Assembly (NCBI GenBank): GCA_029747015.1
Contig: JAKOGI010000056.1
Location: 988,501-1,052,500 of the forward strand
Direction: 5' to 3'
From: Carnegiea gigantea
Lineage: Eukaryota; Streptophyta; Magnoliopsida; Caryophyllales; Cactaceae
Length of the DNA: 64,000 bases
The position numbers and the translations under genes were made by a program. The notes below the pieces were generated by a model. The model made no database searches. It was not told the DNA's origin and worked only from the letters and a program-made list of their open reading frames with translations. Positions 9,410 to 20,583 of the stretch are shown in pieces (position 1 is the stretch's first letter; each line of letters begins with the position of its first letter).

Positions 9410-12400
9410 ATGACTTTGAGAAAACAAGAGTACCCCCTAGTGAATGCCCTCTGGCATTTCTTCTTCTGCTGCTTTGTAATTTCTGCTAGATCACAGACAG
9501 ATACCCTGGGACACGGTCAACAGCTAAAGGATGGTGAGCATCTGATCTCAGCTGGCAGAGTCTTCACATTGGGATTCTTCACCCCAGGAGAAAAGGAGAC
9601 TGTAGACAACCTCAACTCTGAAGGATCATTCACCCAAGTAGACGGTGCAGGTTATTTCAATCCTGTAACTATACGAAACCGCTTCATTGGCATTTGGTAC
9701 ACTTATGATTCTAGTAAGAAGCCGGTCTGGGTTGCCAACAGGGGTAAGCCCATCTCTGGGACATCTGGGAAACTCGAAATCGACAAGAATGGTGACTTAA
9801 AGATCTCACAGCATGGTTCATCTCCAATTATGTTGAACTCCAATCAAGGATCTGCAAGAATACTTGGAATTCTTACAGATAGCGGCAATTTTGTGCTAAG
9901 AGAGGTGAATTCAGATGGGTTGGCAGGAGGCAAAGTCATGTGGCAGAGCTTTGACTATCCAACAGATATCCTCATTCCAGGTATGAGACTGGGGTTTAGC
10001 TTCAGAACTGGGAAGAACTGGTCATTAACTTCATGGGTAAATGATGAAGTTCCGGTTCAGGGAGCTTTCACGCTTGGAGCAGACCTGAATGGGACCGCCC
10101 AGTTGATTCTCTGGAGAAGAGGAGAAATCCACTGGAGGAGTGGCATTTGGCATGCCAGAAGATTCGCAAATCTCCAAGATTACCTATACCAGTTTGAGTG
10201 TGTCTCAAACAAGGATGAAAGGTACTTTATTTTTTCGGCTGTGAACAACTGGTACGTTACTTTTCCAATGTATCAAGTAAACTGGGATGGTGAAATAAGT
10301 ACATCGGATCCCTCATCGGAATCAAGCAGAAAAGGGCTACGAATGAACACTCACACCCTGATCAATTGTAGGAACAAATACTCTGGGGGAACATATATAG
10401 GGTGTGTAGAGCACAAGCTGCCGGAGTGCAGGAGGAGAAAATGGTTTGAGAGAAGCAGAGGTTATGTCAAATCTGAAGGCTTCAAGCTTGATGAGAGAAA
10501 AAACATATTGGGTGTTAATGATTGTGAAGCCAAGTGCTTGAATAACTGCTCTTGTGTTGCTTATGCTTTTATCTACCCTAATGGAACGGGTTGTGAGCTT
10601 TGGAGTAATATGACACAATTGTTAGAAGATGGAAGCATAGGTTATAGAGAGCTTTATTTTCAACGAGAAGGCAGCTTGGAAGGTATGATATGCTGAAGCC
10701 TTCCCTTTCATTAAGTTTAAACCTTATGCCTGTAATAATAGACCGGGCCTAGCTCAAGGATGCCTTGGGAAGACAAAAACACTCAGTACAAGAGGCTCCA
10801 GCAACTGTGAATTAGAGAATAGCCCATCATATGATAATTTTATGGTAAAAGACCATTGAGTTACATCCTTGATTTAAAATACATTTAGTTCACAACGACC
10901 AAAAGCAAAGGCTAAGCTAGCAAGACTTTTGGTTTACTCAATAATCGAAAGCTGAAAGAGGAGGAAAGGGGGCGAGAGAAAACTGTTTACCAGTAACGGT
11001 TTCAACTCTGTTAAAGATATGGTTACAGTTGCAGTTCATTTTTTGTGCAGAGCGGAAGAAATTATGGTGGAAATGGCTCATTGTTGCAACGGCTGGCACT
11101 CTGTTCCTTCTATCATTGGTATGGATAGGATATCGCATGCAAAGAACACTCCTCCTAGTAATAAGATTTTTTTGGATGCTAGGTTATTTTATACTACGAA
11201 GCCTGAAAGCAAATCTACAGAAGCTGGATCGCCATGTTCAACAGAGTCTCGAAGCAGGTAACAAAGTGGGCTGCAAATTTCAAGGGAATTTTTTGGCAAT
11301 CACTTCTGCATTAACCCCTATCCTATGCAGGAACACGCCAAATGGACCAGATGTCACTTACTGACCTAGGCTCTAGTTCTGGATACTCTGTCAAATTGCT
11401 ACGAAATAAGAAGGTCAGAACAATGGCCAAGAAGAGCCATGGAATCAAGGTGTTCACTTTTGAAAGTATGGTGAAAGCAACTGATAATTTCTCATTTTCA
11501 AATAGGCTCGGACAAGGAGGATTTGGGATAGTCTACAAGGTATCTGTAAAATTTGAAAGCTTCAATATATATCCTATTTTAATTCAAACATTAAAGAACA
11601 GAAATTAATCAACTTATGTATCAGGGGATGCTAGAGGATGGTCATGAAATAGCGATAAAGAGGCTTTCAAGAACTTCAAAGCAAGGTAGATTGGAGTTCA
11701 CGAATGAGGTTAAACTAGTTGCCAAACTACAGCATACCAATCTTGTCAGCCTCATTGGTTGCTGCACTGAGCAAGGAGAAAAAATTGTGGTATATGAATA
11801 CATGAAGAACAAAAGCTTGGATTATTTCTTGTTTGGTTAGTAATCTTCAACATATTAACCAAAGAAATTTCTCCAGTAATTATGGCACCGAAACACAAGT
11901 TTGAATCACTCTCATCTGATCTTTGGCTAATGTCCAAAAACAGACTCAAGCAGAAAAGCACTTCTTACTTGGAAGAAACGCTTCAATATCATTGATGGGG
12001 TAGCTCAAGGACTTCTCTACCTTCACAAATATTCGAGATTGAAGATAATCCACAGAGACTTGAAATCAGGCAACATATTGCTTGATGAAGAAATGAATCC
12101 AAAAATTTCAGATTTTGGCATGGCAAGAATCTTTGAGCAAAATAAATCACAAGCAAAAACTGGAAGAGTTGTTGGCACACCGTAAGTAGATTAAATATAT
12201 CAACGGGGAGGATTACAAACTCTTCTCAAGCTCTGATATTTGATCCTTTTCTTTCAAATTGTTTGGAGCAGGGGTTATATGTCTCCAGAATACCGAATAG
12301 ATGGATACTTTTCAGTCAAGTCAGATGTTTTCAGCTTCGGGATTTTGCTTTTGGAGATTATCACCGGCAAGAAGAACCATGGATCCCACTGCTCAGACCG

Positions 12401-12828
12401 CCCACTCAATCTGGTTGGATATGTAAGTTCCACTCTATGTTTTAAAATATGATTGGTTATCACTCTTGTCTTGACGCTTCATGATTAACACTTTTGGTAT
12501 GCTCAATCATTCTCTTCAGACATGGGAGTTGTGGATTGGGAATAGAGGCTCCGAGTTGATTGACCAAACCTTAAATTTGAGCAGCTTTGACCATGCAGAA
12601 GCGATGAGATGCATGAATGTAGGTCTGTTATGCACACAAGAGCACCCAGCTGACAGACCCACAATGTCAACTGTTGTAGCTATGATCCATAGTGAATCTA
12701 GTCAACTACCTAGACCAAAGAAACCAGCATTTTTCGTTGGCGATGGTTTACCACACACAGAGCACCCCCGTGATCTAGAAAATGCTTCCTTAAATGATGC
12801 ATCAATTTCTAAGATGGAAGCTCGGTGA
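9410..12828 (+). CDS. G-type lectin S-receptor-like Ser/Thr protein kinase (CES101-like), 865 aa
   Basis: Seven exons: 9410-10682, 11051-11257, 11331-11539, 11625-11835, 11944-12181, 12272-12422, 12520-12828. Phases agree at every junction and the frame closes at TGA, giving the usual S-domain kinase exon pattern. Residues 1-28 look like a signal peptide. A bulb-type lectin domain follows ([30 protein letters not shown]), then an S-locus glycoprotein-like region and a PAN domain ([21 protein letters not shown]). A membrane segment begins near residue 429. The cytoplasmic kinase has LGQGGFG, the lysine in EIAIKRLS (about K575), HRDLKSGN (about 670-677), DFG (690-692) and GYMSPEY. It ends ISKMEAR, typical of this subfamily. 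All catalytic residues are present, so an active plasma-membrane kinase is expected; the ligand is unknown. Odd: a second hydrophobic stretch follows the first membrane segment. Confidence 0.93.
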
Positions 12829-13023
12829 AACATATGTTTGCTATGCCAAAAGGGATCCTATAAATTCAGAAAGACATAAAATGTTGACAAAGAGAAGTTA
12901 TGGTCGATCCCAACGATCTACATTCTGTTCTACTTGTATTCATGCCTACGGTAGTATCACTTTCATGTTCAAATGACCTGTATAAGAAAAATAATATACC
13001 AAATCTTGTGTTTGATTGGACGA

Positions 13024-13072
<49 letters not shown>

Positions 13073-14549
13073 ATTCTATTATCATGTTTGGTTGTATAAG
13101 AGTATTGCAACAAGAAGACCATGTACCTTGCAATTATAATTATTACAAACTATGTAATTATGATTGTATTACAAGGTCCATTGCATTGCATTACCATCAC
13201 ATTGCATTCAACCATAAGGATGTTGTCTAATCCTTGATATCTTCATAGATGAGTATAAGCGTATTAGTGAAGTCCAAATCATAATTTACAAGCTCCATTA
13301 AGAGTATTCGGAGAAGTTACCCACCCGCCCTCTTAGAAATTCACTTCTAACCTCAGAATTAGATCATCCTACTTTAATTAATGGCACTGCTCTTACTGGT
13401 ATACTGATGCTTTTCTACTTTCCTTTTCTCTTTCAACATTGCTTCTTAAACATTGTCTTGTTTCTTTGATACATCCCCAAGCAGAAGAAACACAAGGTTA
13501 TAATCAAATTCAACCCCAAATTTTTTGCCAAAGTAACCTCTCAAGCAGAACTACGTAACGTACTTATGCCAAACAACTATGCTTCCTATCCAACACTATC
13601 AACAAAGGCTACTGATCCTAAGCCCAAATCAGCCTTGTAAATGGGACTCTTAAGCATAAACAGCAAGTAAAAGCAGTTTAATTGTCACTAAAAACCGGTC
13701 ACAGACAAGGGTTTCTGCACATTGCGAGATAATTACAGACAGTTGATGCAACAATTAACTTGCCATTTGCCATAAATTCATAGCGAGAAGGCTTACTTGC
13801 AGCATGGAGATGCTCTCCCTTACTCCAAATGACGAAAGCATTTACAAATTTGCAACACGGGTTGCCTAGCAGGGTTCTAGGGTTAGGGATGGCAATTTAA
13901 TCTGACTTCTGTGGAGTTCAATCCAATCCTAGAGAACATCGTCGGCACTGGCCTCGTCTTCATCTCCCTTCTCTCTCGCAAGTCGCAATAAACCCCTTCG
14001 ATATTCTCCCACCTCCTCAGCTGGCCGCAATTTATTTTAGGTGTGTTTAGTAAGGGGGAAAGTTATTTTTTCGAATAATAATTTTTTTATTTTATGATAT
14101 TTGATAAAATAAAAAAGGGTCAATTTATTTTTAGATGAAAATTATTTTTTTAGAATAAAAAAATATTTTCACTTTGAATGAAGCGTAAATTGATTTTGGG
14201 GGTGTTTGACAAACAGTTTTTTGGCCAAAAAGATCTTTTTTGACCAAATTAAAATTAGCTGCTTGACCAAGTAAAAAAGTTAATGTGGATGTTTGATGAA
14301 AGAGTTTTCTAGAAGAGCTTTTGGGTCCAAAAATCTAATTTGAAAAAGCTAATCCCATGAGCTTTTTGGAAGAACTTTTTGAAGAATTAGCTTTTTGTCT
14401 CCCAACTTTATCAGAAACAGCTAATTTTACCAAATAATTTTTCAACAAATAGCTAATTCAAACAGTTAGTACAAACAGCTATCTCAGGCAGCTAACAGTT
14501 AATACAAATAGCAAACAGTTAACGGGGCCTTTACGTTTCTTTAGCACTC
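12829..14549. other. Intergenic region with a microsatellite and hAT/MITE-like debris
   Basis: Begins with the 3' flank of the receptor kinase, then the (TA)n run at 13031-13069. No gene is seen from 13240 to 14030. From about 14040 the sequence has GGTGTGTTTAGTAAGGGGG and at about 14200 GGGGGTGTTTGACAAACAG, which look like termini of hAT-type miniature elements. Their partners and target duplications could not be fixed. Confidence 0.4.
13031..13069. repeat. (TA)n microsatellite
   Basis: Uninterrupted TA dinucleotide repeat of about 39 bases downstream of the receptor kinase gene. Confidence 0.95.
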
Positions 14550-14692
14550 TGTTACAGACCAAATAGGAGAACTCATCCCAAAAGACTAGCCTATTACGAG
14601 AGAGCCCATTTGATCTATAAACTCCTCATCAGTTACCCATACAATCGATGTGGGACAAGTTCCATACCGTGCAACTGGTCAAATCCGTAACA
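14550..14692 (-). repeat. TRIM LTR copy 1 (outer left; 3' LTR in element sense)
   Basis: TG...CA ends. Preceded by CACTC and followed inward by the polypurine tract complement (TTCGATCCCCCTT). It differs from copies 2-4 at several positions, e.g. TTCCATACCGTG for TCCCATACCTTG. Confidence 0.88.
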
Positions 14693-14968
14693 TTCGATCC
14701 CCCTTAAGGGCCAACGTCCTCGTTGGTCACGGCTGGCTTTCCCAGACCACCACTCCGTGGGCCACCACTCCGAATTCTCGTTGGTCACGGCCACGTTGGT
14801 CACGACTGGCTCTTTCCCAGGCCACCACTCCGTGGGCCACCACTCTGCGTCCTCGTTGGTTACGGCCACATTGGTCACGGCTGGTTCCCCCAGACCACCA
14901 CTCCAAATCCTCGTTGGTCACGGCTGGCACTCCGTGGGCCACCACTCCGAGTTGGCTCTGATACCCAT
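14693..14968 (-). repeat. TRIM internal domain 1 with ~43-bp minisatellite
   Basis: Tandem variants of CGTTGGTCACGGCTGGCT and CCACCACTCCG. The right end carries GGCTCTGATACCCAT, a primer site with one change from the usual TGGTATCAGAGCC complement. Long open frames here reflect the periodic repeat and are not genes. Confidence 0.85.
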
Positions 14969-15113
14969 TGTTACAGACCAAATAGGAGAACTCATCCCAA
15001 AAGACTAGTCTATTAGGAGAGAGAACCCATTTAATTTATAAACCCCTCATCAGTTACCCATACAACTGATGTGGGATAAGTCCCATACCTTGCAACTGGT
15101 CAAATCCGTAACA
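14969..15113 (-). repeat. TRIM LTR copy 2
   Basis: 145 bp, TG...CA, followed by TTCGACCCCCCTTAAGGG (polypurine tract on the minus strand). Confidence 0.88.
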
Positions 15114-15402
15114 TTCGACCCCCCTTAAGGGCCAACGTCCTCGTTGGTCACGGCTGACTTTCCCAGGCCACCATTCCGTGGGCCACCACTCCGAGTTCTC
15201 ATTGGTCACAGCCACATTGGTCACGGCTGGTTCTTTTCCAGGCCACCACTCTGTGGGCCACCACTCCGAGTCCTCGTTGGTCACGGCTGGCTCCCCCAGG
15301 CCACCACTTCGAGTTCTCGTTGGTCACGGCCACGTTGGTCACGGCTGGCTCCCCAGGCCACCACTCCGTGGGCTACCACTCCGAGTTGGCTCTGACACCA
15401 AT
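15114..15402 (-). repeat. TRIM internal domain 2 with ~43-bp minisatellite
   Basis: Same structure as domain 1. The primer site on the right reads GGCTCTGACACCAAT, with a T-to-C change. This domain is about 13-14 bp longer than the other two. Confidence 0.85.
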
Positions 15403-15547
15403 TGTTACAGACCAAATAGGAGAACTCATCCCAAAAGACTAGCCTATTAGGAGAGAGAGCCCATTTGGTCTATAAACCCCTCATCAGTTGCCCATACAAT
15501 CGATGTGGGACAAGTCCCATACCTTGCAACTGGTCAAATTCGTAACA
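15403..15547 (-). repeat. TRIM LTR copy 3
   Basis: 145 bp, TG...CA, followed by TTCGACCCCCCTTAAGGG. Confidence 0.88.
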
Positions 15548-15822
15548 TTCGACCCCCCTTAAGGGCCAACGTCCTCGTTGGTCACGGCTGGCTTTCCCAG
15601 GCCACCACTCCGTAGGCCACCACTCCGAGTTCTCGTTGGTCACGGCCACGTTGGTCACGGCTGGCTCTTTCCCAGGCCACCACTCCGTGGGCCACCACTC
15701 CAAGTCCTCGTTGGTCACGGCTGGCTCCCCCAGGCCACCACTCCGAGTCCTCGTTGGTCACGGCCACGTTGGTCACGGCTGGCTCCCCCAGGCCACCACT
15801 CCGAGTTGACTCTGATACCAAT
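15548..15822 (-). repeat. TRIM internal domain 3 with ~43-bp minisatellite
   Basis: Same repeat structure. The primer site on the right reads GACTCTGATACCAAT, which keeps the GATACCA core. Confidence 0.85.
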
Positions 15823-15967
15823 TGTTACAGACCAAACAGGAGAACTCATCCCAAAAGATTAGCCTATTAGGAGAGAGAGCTCATTTGATCTATAAACCCC
15901 TCATCAGTTGCCCATACAACCGACGTGGGACAAGTCCCATGCCTTGCAACTGGTCAAATCCGTAACA
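15823..15967 (-). repeat. TRIM LTR copy 4 (outer right; 5' LTR in element sense)
   Basis: 145 bp, TG...CA. Its outer side has no polypurine tract and reads CACTCACACGG, so the target duplication CACTC starts directly at 15968. Confidence 0.88.
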
Positions 15968-15972
15968 CACTC

Positions 15973-17984
15973 ACACGGATTCACATTCTTTCTCTCTTCC
16001 GTGTCTATTTTCTCAACATACGGTTCGAAGATTAAGGTAGTGACATAGTTCGAAGATTAAGGTAGCATATTAAAGACTAACGAAACTGTATCATCCCGGT
16101 GCCGATACCAATATCGATGCCATGAATCTAACAACCATGATTTCATTGAAATCCAAAACGTTATGCAATTTATCGTCAGGGTTAAGAAGACAGAGAAATA
16201 CACTATATTTTTCCTCTTGTTTGTTTCGATTCCTATTCAAAGGTGGGAAATCGATAAGTATTGCTAGCATCAAATTGTTGGCAGTAGGTAACATCAAAAA
16301 AATTGAAATTTGTACATATTGTCACAACTTTGATTTAGATGACATCACTATTGCAATATAATTTTCTAAAGAACAAAATATAAATTCCCATTTTTCTAAA
16401 CATCTTAGTTATTTTTGTTTTTTCACTAATGCGCCTCTTTTTAGTTTTTTTGTTCGTTTTTTGGTAATTGAACTCATTTTTTAGAAATTTCATTTCCTCT
16501 TTTGCCAAACAACTAAAAATATGAACTGAAAATTATTTTATATGAAAAATCATTTTATATAAAAAATTGTTTTCCAGGAAAATAGTTTTCAACCGTACCA
16601 AACACACCATTAAACTTACTTTATTGCATTGTATTCAATTTTTAAACTAACTCTCCCATTTAGGCCCAGAATCGGAACCGCTTTATTATGTTCTGGAATT
16701 AGGTCCAGTGTTCACGATCAGATTGCAACTGGTTTTAGGATCAGGAATGAAAATTTGAAACTAGATCCAAAACCGCACTCAGTGTCTAGTTGAACATATA
16801 TGTGTGTGTGTAAAAAGCAACTAAATCCTAAAATCTCAATTATTTCCTTCTATTCTATGTCGCAACTCTTGTTTTCGCCTCATTTGTTGTCTTTCTTGCT
16901 CCCTTACTGCTTACTACTAGAGTAACTGAGTAAAGTTCTCAACCCCTTCTTCCCATCGGATTGCCGAATGTGATTCTCTCCCCTCTGATAATTGACCCCA
17001 TAGTTTTTCGCTTTTTAGTTATTTGGTGTGAATAAAGTCTAATTATAGATCGGTCTTCTGTTCTGGTCTACTCTTCGCTTGCGGCGATATCTTTGATTAG
17101 CCTGCTTGTTGTGCAGATCTCAAACTCTCACCAACGCTAAGCTTTGTCTCCGATGGAATGTGCTATGCCATGCTCTTTGTTACTTACTCTTACACTCCCC
17201 TTCTGGCTTTAAGTCCTTGGTTTGGGTGAATCTCTCGTTTGAACCCACAAGCAATCGGGTATTTGGTCTCCACTGATTCCAGTCCTAGGTCAAAAAATAT
17301 GAAATCAATTTAAGCAGTTTTGGGACTGATTCCCGATTCCTAGACCCAATTGCAGTCGGTTCGGGGCCTGGTTCTGTAAAAAAATATTGACGATCCGGTA
17401 ATGGTTAGCCTTAGGCATCATGTTCAGCCTTAAGTATCTGCGGGATTAGCATCAAATAAGGAATTTTAGTTAATAATTACCCCACTTTACACTAAATGAA
17501 CTTAAATTTAGATTTTTCACTAGTTTGTCCATTAGTATTTTATTGTGTTATTCTCATTCGAAATTACGCAAAAAGTGTTATTAAAAAGCTTAAAGAGTCT
17601 ACTTTGAAGGTGTGTTGATAAATTTGGCTATAGATTACTTTTTGGCATCGATTTATGCCAATTTTTCAAGTTTATCAAAGCTACCCAGAAATTTCAGTTT
17701 TCAACTTTGATTTTCCTTTAACAATTTGAGAAACTTAACTATATCCACAAATTGTATAATGGGTATGGTTGAAACTCTCTTTGGGTCTATTTTCTCATCA
17801 TATAATTCTTGTAGCACCATCTACTAGAGAGAGATAAGATCAAAAGCAATAAATCATCCATAAATTTCCAACAAACGAGAGGTTTTGAAAGTGCGCTACG
17901 TGGCTGGTCCTAATTTTCTCATTAGTGGGAATAAGAAGCATACAAATAAGAGATTCTGAATGGTGGTATCTTTTTTTTTAAAAA
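15973..17984. other. Intergenic region, no gene seen
   Basis: A/T-rich. Around 16555-16612 the sequence GTACCAAACACACCATTAAAC looks like a MITE end that may pair with GGTGTGTTTAGTAAGG at about 14041, with the TRIM array nested between them; this is weak. Stretches at 16660-16790 and 17270-17400 share GATTCC/TTGCAACTGGTT-type phrases, suggesting an old repeat. Confidence 0.35.
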
Positions 17985-18145
17985 AAAAATCTTCGATCCT
18001 CTATTTAACAAGAGTCAAGTTACTATTGACCCAACAAGGGGTAGAGCTCATCCATTATAAATTTTTTCATTCAAAAGACTTGAATCTGAAACCTTACTTA
18101 AGAGGAACAGATGTCAAATCACTTGCACCAATATGTGTTGATCAA
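17985..18145. repeat. Interspersed repeat, intact copy of the Athila-like element's target repeat
   Basis: Contains GTTACTATTGACCCAAC, CATCCATTATAAATTTTTTC and GACTTGAATCTGAAACC. The same repeat is found split on the two sides of the Athila-like element: left part at about 19230-19291, right part at about 28638-28720. It may be an old SINE or other short dispersed repeat. Confidence 0.5.
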
Positions 18146-18905
18146 GTGGCGGTATCTTTAAATGATAATTGTATTATTCTAGAAGGTTCTAGAAAATGAA
18201 TGGATGTGTTGTCTAAATTTCAACTCATTTAAAATTATACTTATCTCTATATTTTGTTTCAATTTCCCATGGATATTTGTTGTCATCCCATTGGCCCAAT
18301 TCCACCATATTATAACAGTTCAATTCTGAATTTTAGGTATACATGTCCATCCCTTTGATCCATTGTAGAGATCATATTCGAGTTGAAAATAAATAAATAA
18401 AAGTCAGAATGTTTTTCTCTTCCAAAAACAAAATCCCTCTCTTTATTTCAAGTAACCAGGGTATTAGAATATGGTGATCCATTAAATTGATTCTTAATGC
18501 TTTACTTTAGAAAATTAATTGGTTGATTGTGATGCTGAGTCATGGCTTGAGCTTTTGTTTTGGTCATGTCCATTTTTGCTTTTCTCCCACATTCAAAATG
18601 TATCCCCCCCCCCCTCCAAAAAAAGACCTTAATTTGATTTTATCACTCAAAACATAGCTTGGTACAGAGGGTTGCTATCTTGGTGTTAGTTCATGGTTGT
18701 TGATGTTTGATCATTCTTGTAATTGAGTGCTCCTATTCACATCATATTGGTATCAGAGCATCTAGTACGTGTGTAACACCTCCGCTTTCAGAATAATTAC
18801 AAATTGCTAATTAACTATATTTATTAAAGACGGAATATCAATCATGACGTCATGCCAAGCATCGTAAGATACATAAGACTGTTACGCTAGCTAAAAGTCA
18901 CCCCT
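18146..18905. other. Intergenic region with LTR debris
   Basis: TATTGGTATCAGAGCATC near 18747 is an initiator-Met-tRNA-type primer site following ...TTCACATCA, so the sequence before it may be an LTR remnant. TGTAACACCTCCGCTTTC at 18773 looks like the first bases of a chromovirus-type LTR cut short. A C-rich/A tract lies at 18604-18624. No gene is seen. Confidence 0.35.
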
Positions 18906-18908
18906 TAA

Positions 18909-19161
18909 GGGCCTATTTTTTTTGTTGGAAAATATAGGTTGGTAAATAGCTGAAGTTGGTTGAGATTGATAGAAGTGGGTTGAAGCAGGTTGAACTGAGT
19001 ATTTTTTTGTTGAAGTGGATTGAAGAAGGTTGAAGTTGGTTGAAGTGGGTTGAATTTTTTTTATTTTATATGATGGATAGAAGTTGGTTAAAATAGTGAG
19101 AAGTGTGTTGAAATTGGTTGAGGTTGATAAATTTGAATTTACCAACGAAAAGAACAGGACC
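18909..19161. mobile_element. Tourist-like MITE (253 bp) with internal TTGAAGTGGG-type minisatellite
   Basis: The left end GGGCCTATTTTTTTTGTTGG and the reverse complement of the right end, GGTCCTGTTCTTTTCGTTGG, form terminal inverted repeats. TAA occurs on both sides (18906-18908 and 19162-19164), the PIF/Harbinger target duplication. The interior is an imperfect ~20-bp repeat of GTTGAAGTGGGTTGAAG. The MITE at 44298-44595 has similar ends and a related interior. Confidence 0.75.
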
Positions 19162-19286
19162 TAAGTAGTATGTTTCATCATAACTGTTATTTGAGATGGG
19201 CTCAGCCAATTTTTTATTTGGAGTTTTTGGGCTTCTGTTTCACCAGAGCTGAGCTACTATTGACTCATAAATGGTATATCTATCCC

Positions 19287-19291
19287 ATTAT
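19287..19291. repeat. Target-site duplication ATTAT (left) of the Athila-like element
   Basis: ATTAT directly before the left LTR; the same five bases follow the right LTR at 28638-28642. Confidence 0.85.
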
Positions 19292-20583
19292 TGTTGTGTT
19301 AAAAATGTACCGCAAGTGCACGGTGCCGGTTGTAGCCAGCAAAGGCAAGTACGGCTCGTATTCGCAGGGAACTTGGTTTCAATCACCGAATCAACCTTTA
19401 ACACTTAATCTAGGCTTAAGTCTAATGGAGTGAGCTTAACTGATTCTATTTCTATTGGGTCTAAATCAATTATGAAGAGAATCTTGGATTGGGGTTCACC
19501 ACACTATGATGTTCCTTAAAAAGAAAACTAGGTTATGTGAATCTGCCCGCAAGATAATTGAAATGGGATGATTACCAATTAAAAGCATCTACGCCTTCTT
19601 TCAAAGGTCATTAGACTGGTCAGGTTACTCTAGTTATCTATTTTCATGAAACTAGAATCTCAAGACCATAAGATCGTGTAATTTTAATTCCCGATTAAAA
19701 CCCCAACTACTTTCGTGTCAAGTAATTCAACCGCTCACAAAGCTACTCTAAGTAAAGGACCTAACTTTCCTTAGTCTCCTAAACCCTAGTTAAGAACATG
19801 AATTTAACCCTCTCAGGCAATTCATCGAACACCTGGCATGCTAAGTGAGAAATCAATTATACTTCAGGCATAAATTCACAAAAACCTAGAAATGATAATC
19901 AAAATCACATCATAAGGGCTACACCCAATCCAAGATTAAGAAACTTAGCCGCTAAACATTGTTCTAATCAAAATCACAACTTCAATCAATAACAATAACA
20001 TGCCAAAGAGTGCAAAATTTGAATTAAAACGTAAGAGAAAGGGTAGAAAAGTGTACTATGAATAATTTGCTGCGATAATCTTCCGAAGGCGTAAACGGAA
20101 TCCAATCCAAAGCTTTGAATTCAATAACAACAAAAAGTAAGCCTAAGAACCCTAGAAGTCGCCTATCTCGAGAGAGGAGAAGAAATTAGAATCCAAAAAC
20201 TGTCGATTACAACGCACGCAAATCGATAAAACGGGAGAAACTAAAGTGGCACGGGCGTGCCACCAGGCACGAGTCCCCCGTGCCACTTTTCTGACTTTTA
20301 TTTCTTCGCTTCTTTGGGTGGCACGCTCGTGCCACCTAGCCTGAAATCACCATGCCGCCTACTTTAGCTCAATATTGTTCCTTTTTGCTCCAATTTAGCG
20401 CGGCATTGGCTTGTTTTTCTCATTTATTCAAGTCAGATTCCTGTAAACATGAAAACACAACTTTTAGATGGATTTGAGATAAACAATGAATAATCGACCT
20501 CTAAACTCACGAAATTATACCAGAAACTGCCGAGTTAAGTGGTAAAAACCATGCCTAAAAGTGTGTAAAATAGAGGTTTATCA
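19292..20583 (-). repeat. Left LTR of the Athila-like element (3' LTR in element sense)
   Basis: 1292 bp, TG...CA. Contains the hairpin AAAGTGGCACGGG...CCCGTGCCACTTT (20243-20255 with 20277-20289) and the near-perfect palindrome GGTGGCACGCTCGTGCCACC at about 20318-20337. Confidence 0.88.

Larger units (their letters stand above)
14550..15967 (-). mobile_element. Multimeric TRIM retrotransposon: four LTRs and three internal domains in one insertion
   Basis: Four direct LTRs of 143-145 bp (14550-14692, 14969-15113, 15403-15547, 15823-15967), each reading TGTTACAGACC...ATCCGTAACA on the plus strand, alternate with three internal domains. On the minus strand each internal domain starts after the LTR with an initiator-Met-tRNA-type primer site (TGGTATCAGAGCC with small changes) and ends with a polypurine tract (AAGGGGGGTCGAA) abutting the next LTR. 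The outer flanks lack both signals and instead carry a perfect 5-bp duplication, CACTC (14545-14549 and 15968-15972). So the whole array behaves as one retrotransposon insertion or its unequal-recombination product. The internal domains consist of ~43-bp repeats (CGTTGGTCACGGC, CCACCACTCCGAG) and encode nothing. Confidence 0.88.

Noticed and set aside
14633..15862. Many overlapping open frames on both strands (e.g. repeated PPLRGPPLRVLVGHG-type and EWWPTEWWPG-type translations)
   Set aside because: They are by-products of the ~43-bp minisatellite in the TRIM multimer, open in several frames because the repeat lacks stops.
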